Below, in pieces: positions 59,186 to 64,000 of a DNA stretch of 64,000 bases. This DNA comes from Nannochloropsis oceanica (lineage: Eukaryota; Sar; Eustigmatophyceae; Eustigmatales; Monodopsidaceae), in NCBI GenBank assembly GCA_004519485.1, contig CP038122.1:434001-498000 (forward strand). Direction: 5' to 3'. Each line of letters starts with the position of its first letter. Positions within the stretch are counted from its first letter, which is position 1. A model generated the notes under the pieces. It worked only from the letters and a program-made list of their open reading frames with translations. It was not told where the DNA came from and ran no database searches. Position numbers and translations under genes: made by a program.

Positions 59186-59757
59186 GGGGGAAGGGAGGGA
59201 GGGAGGGGGGAGGGAATGGTCATGATGACGAGAGAAGCAAGAATGAAAGGCGAATGGAAATCAGAAGGGGGGGGGAGGGGGGGGGAGGAAGGGAGGAGGG
59301 CAGGGGGGAGGGTGGCGAAGCAAGCAGCAACGCCGTTGTACTTTAGAACAAGAAGAGGCTTCATAATTGGAGGAAGGTTTGAGAAAAAAACTCGCCGAGC
59401 ATTACAGAGACGAGAAGGAAAAGAAATCTAGAACCCAACCGGAAGAGGAAGAGAAGAGAAGAGAAAAGGGAGAGAGGATAAGAGAAGAGGAAGGGGAAAG
59501 AAGAGAAGAGTACGCTTCCAGTGTATAAGCCCTTAAAAACGACGCACTCCTTGAGTGGACAATCTCTCCCTGCGTGTGTGGAGATGTTTCTCGTACTCTT
59601 CCTGTGATTACTTTCTGTCTCTACTCTCCCTGAGTTTTGGAGGTTTCTGGATGATGTTTACTCGTCACAACCGATATATCTACACGCACGAGCTCCTCCC
59701 ATGACCATCACATGCAAGTCTATATCTACAACCCTCCCTCCCTCCCTCCCTCCCCCC
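59186..59757. other. Convergent 3' intergenic region
   Basis: Between the stop codons of the helix-hairpin-helix gene (+) and the one-TM protein gene (-). GGGA-rich to about 59310, then purine-rich GAAGAGAA-type repeats at 59440-59510. No coding exon seen. Confidence 0.5.
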
Positions 59758-60558
59758 CTATTGACAAGCCGTCTCCGCCTGTGCCTCCAAATCAACATCA
59801 TGTAAAGCTACCTCCTCCATCACCTCTTCCCCTTCCTCCTCTCCCTCCTCAATCCCCCCCTCCCCTCCTCCTTCTTTCCTTCTCGATGGTGCCGCCTCAC
59901 CAGAAAGCGAGTCCATATGCACAATAGCTACCCACCTCCATCCTCCCTCCCTCCCTCCCTCTATCCCTGCCAGTGAAGAGGGCATGGTAGAGAGCGTGGA
60001 GGAAGAACACGCGGGAGAGGTTGGAGAAGAAGAGGAGAAATCGTTTTTTGGGTCACCTTTCTCTCTTATTGTCATCGTCTTCCCCCTCCCCAGTGATGCT
60101 GGCCTACGTTTCGTTCCTTCTCCCGCCATCCCTCCCTCCCCTCCCTCTCCTCCCATTTTATTATTCTTCTTCATCGTCGCCTTGGTCGCCAGAGATGTAA
60201 GGCTCACCCCTTGTCCTCGTCCTCCTCCATCTTCTCCTCTTCTTCCTCCTCTTCTTCCCTCCTCTTGTGATTGGTCATCAGTATCAGCAGCTGTAGGAAG
60301 GCTGCTTTCCCCAAATGAAGCATAACGCTGATTCCTCCACAGAAGTGTCATTCGGGCCATGACACAGGCAATGCTCAGGATACCGACAAGCACAATACCG
60401 GCACCGACAACTGGAGTTAGAGTAGAGTGAAATATTGTGAAGGAAATGTGATTGGCGTGTTTCCTCTTGCTGTTGCATTTTACTTCCTGCCTCTCCCTCC
60501 CTCATATCCACCACCAGCACCTACCAGCCAAAACGGTACTGACGGTGACACGCGGCAT
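59758..60558 (-). CDS. Hypothetical single-pass membrane protein
   Basis: Two exons on the minus strand, 60558-60525 and 60410-59758, joined in phase; 228 residues. The N terminus MPRVTVSTVLAVVGAGIVLV continues into GILSIACVMA to make one long hydrophobic helix, followed by a basic RMTLLWRNQRYASFGES that would anchor it with the tail in the cytosol. The remaining 180 residues are soluble and Gly/Ser/Glu-rich, with no domain recognised. An in-frame TGA shortly upstream of the ATG supports the chosen start. No family assigned. Confidence 0.6.
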
Positions 60559-61112
60559 ATTTCCCCCTCTCACTCAAATAAACCCACAAGCATTAAACAG
60601 GACTGTCTTGTCCTGTCTCCTCTCCTCTTGCTATGGTCCACTCCCACTCCAAGTGGCCGCCTCTTGCTCCTGCTGTGCTGCTACCGCCGGTGGGCTACTC
60701 GCCTCTGTGGATCGAAGCCAGCAAAGACAAGCACTCTCAGAGTGCCTCTATCTAGGGCCTGACGGCGTTCTTTGTGTAAGCGTATGTGGTGATGTACGAG
60801 GGGTGAAGTGAATTGAGGGGTGTCAGGAGAATGCTGCGCTAAAAGTTCCCTGGAATAAGGGTTGGAAAAGAGACGGGGAAACTGGCAACCGCGATGGCAA
60901 TGACAGCAGAGAGAGCGTCACGATCTCCTTGTGTGTCTCGCGTATGCCTGTGTTCTGTGTGCGTGCGTGTGTGTGGAGGAGAGCAAGCGGTAGAATCGCA
61001 GCAGCAGTAGCAGCGACAGCCGACATCAACTCGCGAATAAAATGGAAATCATTCCGCCGACCACTTGCAAAGGTTTCATTATAAAGCTCACCATTACATC
61101 CTACCACTTTGT

Positions 61113-61176
<64 letters not shown>

Positions 61177-61236
61177 CAGCAGTTGCGCCATAAGGCAGGA
61201 CCAATCACCTCCTTGATCCTTTTCTTCCCTCCTGTG
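60559..61236. promoter_or_regulatory. Divergent region with long CAG repeat
   Basis: Lies between the one-TM gene (-) and the intronless gene (+). It includes a perfect (CAG)20 tract at 61114-61173, 63 bases before the downstream ATG, so the repeat is probably in the 5' leader of that transcript. No other element is identified. Confidence 0.45.
61114..61173 (+). repeat. (CAG)20 microsatellite
   Basis: Twenty uninterrupted CAG units followed by TAACAGCAG. An in-frame stop follows in the CAG frame, so it is not a polyglutamine start of the next protein. Confidence 0.97.
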
Positions 61237-63144
61237 ATGAACGAAGCAATTTATTCGACACGACTCCGGCCCGGCACCAGCCACAACTCGCCATCTGCGA
61301 CAAGGAATGGATGGTCACGAGGAGCCCCAGCGCGAGAAGCATCAAACACAGGCGTGATTTCGGCCGCAGTGATGGACTTGACAGGGTCCTCCCCCTCCTC
61401 CAGCAACAGCACCAGCACGACGCACCCCTCCTCCTCCTCCCCTTTGTCCTCTTCCCTCCTCCCTGCCGACCCCCTCCTCCGGCGTGTCCACATTGGCAAG
61501 TGCCTTCAGCTCCTATACCCCCAAATCTTTTCCGCGGGCGTCTTACCCACCTCCTCCCTTCCCCTCACCCGTGTACGAGAAGCGATTTTCCACGGTATTC
61601 AAGCAGTCAAATACTCTTCTCTGGAGGCCTTTCGTACCGAGGTGCGGTCGCTTATCACCACCCATGCCTGCCCGAAGGACTGTGCGACTGCTTTACTAAA
61701 TCGTGTCGACCACGTGGTGGCCACTGCCAGGGACGTGGAGATGCTCTATTCGCACGGGCAGGGGCTGCCCCAGGTGCCGAGCAGGAGGGGGGGGCCGAGG
61801 GGGAGGGAGGGAAGGGGGGGGGGATTGTACACTTACCATCAGGCGAGAGACGATTTGTTCCGATGTCTGGGCGATTATCCAAGTTTGAGGGAGATGGAGA
61901 GGAGGAAAAGGGAGGGCGGGCGGGTGGGAGGGAGGAGGAGAGTGGCAGGGGGGAATGGAAAAGGAGGCCGAGAAGAGGAGGAGGAGGAGGGGGAGGAAAC
62001 GAGTGAAGGAGAGCAAAAAGGGCAGTCAAATAACAACGCGGCTGCGGCTGTCACAGTGAAGTGTGGCGGTCGGCCCCCTCCCTCCTCCTCCTCCTCCAAG
62101 AAACGAAGGAAAGGGGAGTCAGGACGGTACGGTCAGGGGGCAGGGAAGGCACTCCCTCTTTCGGCTCCACACACCGGACCTACGAGCGGAGGAGGGGAGG
62201 GGGGACGGACAAAGAGGAAGGACGGTGAGTCGGTTCTTTTGTCTGCGGCGGAACGGTATGCAGAGTGGAAGTCACAGGTGGTTATGGAGGAGGAGGAGGA
62301 GGAGTGGGAGGAAAAGGGGGAGGGAGGGAGGGAGAGGAAGAGGAGAAGGAGTGCGGAGGAGGGGACAGGGATGCATTCATCGGATTGCTCGTCGTTGTCG
62401 TCGTTGTCGTCATCGTCGGAGGAGGAGGAGGAGGAGGAGGAGGACGACGAGGTGGAGAAGAGAAAACCTTGTAGTATCACCCGATCTCGTCGGCGCAACC
62501 GTCGCTCCCTCCCTCCTTCCCACCATTGCTCCTCCAGCCCCTCCTTCGCCTCTTCCCCTTCCCCCCCCCCCCCTCTCCCCCTCGTCCTCCTCTCTCAACC
62601 CCCACCCACCTTCGCCATCGGTCTCAATCATTCCTCCTCCTCTGACCCCTCCCTCCCTCCCTCCCTCCCTCCCTACTTCACCTTCCGCGTCGGCCTTCCC
62701 CGCTGCTGCCGTCGAGCGGTAAAACGTCTACAGACCTCTTGCTCGTTGGTGGTGGAGCTGAGGTATGCAGGGAAAGAGGGCGGGAGGGAGGGAGGGGAGG
62801 GAGGGATCGAGCAGTCTTATCTAACGTTGCTTGAGGATCCCGTGCTGAGGCCGGGAGAGAGGGAATGGCTTGTCAAGGCCCGCATCACGGCGTTGAGTCG
62901 GCAACATACCCGGAGGGCGTTTTCGTTGTGGGTGGATGTTAGTGCGTTTGAACAGCGGGAGCATGGCCTGTGTGTGTCGGGGGTGCAGACGTCGGCGGTG
63001 CGGACGGTGAAGGTGGGGAAGGGGGGAGGAGGAAAGGAGTCGGGGGGGAAGGAGGGGGCGAAGGCGGGAAGAGAAGGGATGCCGTTGAAGAGGCGATCGA
63101 TCGTCTTGACGCGAGGGCAAGTGAAGGATAAGAAGGCGGGCTAG
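61237..63144 (+). CDS. Hypothetical intronless protein with two conserved-looking regions
   Basis: Single open frame of 635 residues from the first ATG (MNEAIYSTRLRPGTS); an earlier start would need a TTG codon. The region at about residues 75-200 looks helical and folded (RRVHIGKCLQLLYPQIF, SSLEAFRTEVRSLI, ALLNRVDHVVATARDVEMLY). The middle 250 residues are Gly/Arg/Glu-rich and then Ser/Pro-rich low complexity. The last 140 residues form a second structured block (YFTFRVGLPRCCRRAVKRLQ, EREWLVKARITALSRQHTRR, AFSLWVDVSAFEQ, LCVSGVQTSAVRTVKV), with alternating hydrophobic residues suggesting a beta-sandwich. A DNA-binding or nuclear role is a guess from the basic character. No family recognised. 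Lack of introns is unusual among its neighbours. Confidence 0.65.
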   Translation: MNEAIYSTRLRPGTSHNSPSATRNGWSRGAPAREASNTGVISAAVMDLTGSSPSSSNSTSTTHPSSSSPLSSSLLPADPLLRRVHIGKCLQLLYPQIFSAGVLPTSSLPLTRVREAIFHGIQAVKYSSLEAFRTEVRSLITTHACPKDCATALLNRVDHVVATARDVEMLYSHGQGLPQVPSRRGGPRGREGRGGGLYTYHQARDDLFRCLGDYPSLREMERRKREGGRVGGRRRVAGGNGKGGREEEEEEGEETSEGEQKGQSNNNAAAAVTVKCGGRPPPSSSSSKKRRKGESGRYGQGAGKALPLSAPHTGPTSGGGEGGRTKRKDGESVLLSAAERYAEWKSQVVMEEEEEEWEEKGEGGRERKRRRSAEEGTGMHSSDCSSLSSLSSSSEEEEEEEEDDEVEKRKPCSITRSRRRNRRSLPPSHHCSSSPSFASSPSPPPPLPLVLLSQPPPTFAIGLNHSSSSDPSLPPSLPPYFTFRVGLPRCCRRAVKRLQTSCSLVVELRYAGKEGGREGGEGGIEQSYLTLLEDPVLRPGEREWLVKARITALSRQHTRRAFSLWVDVSAFEQREHGLCVSGVQTSAVRTVKVGKGGGGKESGGKEGAKAGREGMPLKRRSIVLTRGQVKDKKAG

Positions 63145-63901
63145 AGAGAGAGAAGAGGGAGGGAAGGAGGGAGAGAGGGAGGAGGCAGAGGCGGAGAAGG
63201 AGGAGAAGGAGGAGAAGGAGGAGGAGGAGGAGGATGATGATGATGATGATGATGATGAAAACGTTGAAGTAGAAATAGAAGTAGTGGTCGTAACTGTAGT
63301 TTCTTATTACAAAACAAATGTAAAACAAGCACATATGATGTATGGTGGCTACTTCCGCTGGAACTGTTTTGACCACGAGTCCCCGTACTACGTCACACCG
63401 AATTGAGACAAGTGAGACAGTTCGATGTGAAGTAGTGTGGGGATAGGCGGACAAAGCAGTGCCAGCGGAAGCATTGTTTATGTTTCACATGCGTGAATTG
63501 CACATGAAGACAGCTAGAGAAGATGAGGAGGAGGAGGAGGAGGAGTAGGGAAGATAACAAGACAACAGAAGTCTCTCCGACATCCACGGACAGACAATAC
63601 GAGAAAGACCGAAGGAAATTTGACGAGAAGAAAGTCGCATATAAATTTGAATTCAAATCAAATTGAGTACAGACGCCCACCAACGTGTGGGATTTGGATT
63701 GTGTGGTAGGACACAACCCTTCAGTGTGGTAGGGGTCATACATTGAAATTCATACTTTTCTTCCCCGCCGGCCTTTATTATTGCTATTATTTTTATTCTT
63801 ATACCGCGAGATAGACAGTGCCTTGCTCAGTCTGTCGCCGTCTTCCGGAAATTTATTTATAACCTGTAGACACAGAGTGAGATCTCACCCGTGTGCTCAA
63901 G
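63145..63901. other. Intergenic region
   Basis: GGA/GAT-type triplet repeats at about 63180-63260 just after the stop of the intronless gene, then AT-richer DNA. No gene seen. The right end should hold the promoter of the partial gene at 63902. Confidence 0.5.
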
Positions 63902-64000
63902 ATGCTGACTCTGCCGGCGCGCCTTTCCGGTTTGAGGAATGCTTGTCTTGATGGTCTCAAAGATTTCATCTCCTCCGCCTCTCGATTTTCTGCTGCCTTG
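63902..64000 (+). CDS. Start of a gene cut by the window end
   Basis: An ATG at 63902 opens a frame to the window edge, reading MLTLPARLSGLRNACLDGLK and then DFISSASRFSAAL. The composition (Arg, Ser, Leu, Ala, no acidic residues until position 17) is compatible with a mitochondrial or plastid targeting peptide. Too short to identify. Confidence 0.4.
   Translation, partial: MLTLPARLSGLRNACLDGLKDFISSASRFSAAL

Overview
The window is nuclear DNA of a eukaryote. Almost every gene is split by spliceosomal GT-AG introns, most introns are filled with (TCCC)n/(GGGA)n tetranucleotide repeats, and the products are typical eukaryotic ones: a MAP kinase, a P-TEFb-type cyclin, a SUN nuclear-envelope protein, RFC2, CCT-beta, a Bud20/ZNF593-type ribosome factor, an LYR protein and a Deg/HtrA protease. 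The kinase activation lip reads T-K-H rather than T-x-Y, and the Deg protease most resembles algal/plant forms. I infer a stramenopile (ochrophyte) alga, with eustigmatophytes such as Nannochloropsis/Microchloropsis the best guess. The species is not proven by the sequence. Two runs of exactly 100 N (28787-28886 and 53099-53198) mark assembly gaps.

Layout. 1-1.9 kb: low-complexity intergenic DNA. 1.9-5.2 kb (-): MAP kinase. 5.2-8.6 kb: no gene seen. 8.6-10.3 kb (-): small 2-oxoglutarate/Fe(II) oxygenase-like gene with a duplicated last exon. 10.8-13.1 kb (-): acidic low-complexity protein, divergent from a Bud20/ZNF593 gene at 13.65-14.8 kb (+). 15.2-18.6 kb (-): cyclin T/K-like gene, divergent from an LYR protein gene at 19.0-19.6 kb (+). 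20.9-22.5 kb (+): secreted protein with an 800-bp trinucleotide microsatellite in its intron. 24.1-25.6 kb (+): two-TM protein. 25.9-28.9 kb (-): unidentified multi-exon gene interrupted by a gap. 29.1-29.5 kb (-): short one-TM CTL-like protein. 29.5-32.9 kb: gene-poor, with ankyrin-like remnants and a 100-bp tandem repeat. 32.9-35.5 kb: large inverted repeat whose right arm is the 3' end of a SUN-domain gene (34.3-39.5 kb, -) and whose left arm is a broken copy of it. 39.5-41.4 kb: no gene seen. 41.4-44.3 kb (-): pectin acetylesterase/Notum hydrolase, divergent from a Deg protease at 45.1-50.1 kb (+). 50.4-52.8 kb (-): RFC2. 53.2-55.3 kb (+): CCT2. The first exons of RFC2 and CCT2 are both missing, apparently in the gap between them. 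55.8 kb (-): tRNA-Thr(CGU). 57.1-59.2 kb (+): protein with a Pol-beta-type helix-hairpin-helix domain. 59.8-60.6 kb (-): one-TM protein. 61.2-63.1 kb (+): intronless protein of unknown function. 63.9 kb: start of a further gene.

The genes are ordinary housekeeping functions (signalling, transcription, ribosome assembly, nuclear envelope, DNA replication, protein folding and quality control) and do not form a cluster with a shared pathway. The most distinctive features are architectural: the polarity of the intron repeats, introns that carry (GGGA)n after the donor and (TCCC)n before the acceptor, the SUN palindrome, and the duplicated terminal exon of the oxygenase. Exon joins given as coordinates were checked by hand for reading-frame phase. 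Where the 5' end could not be found I say so.
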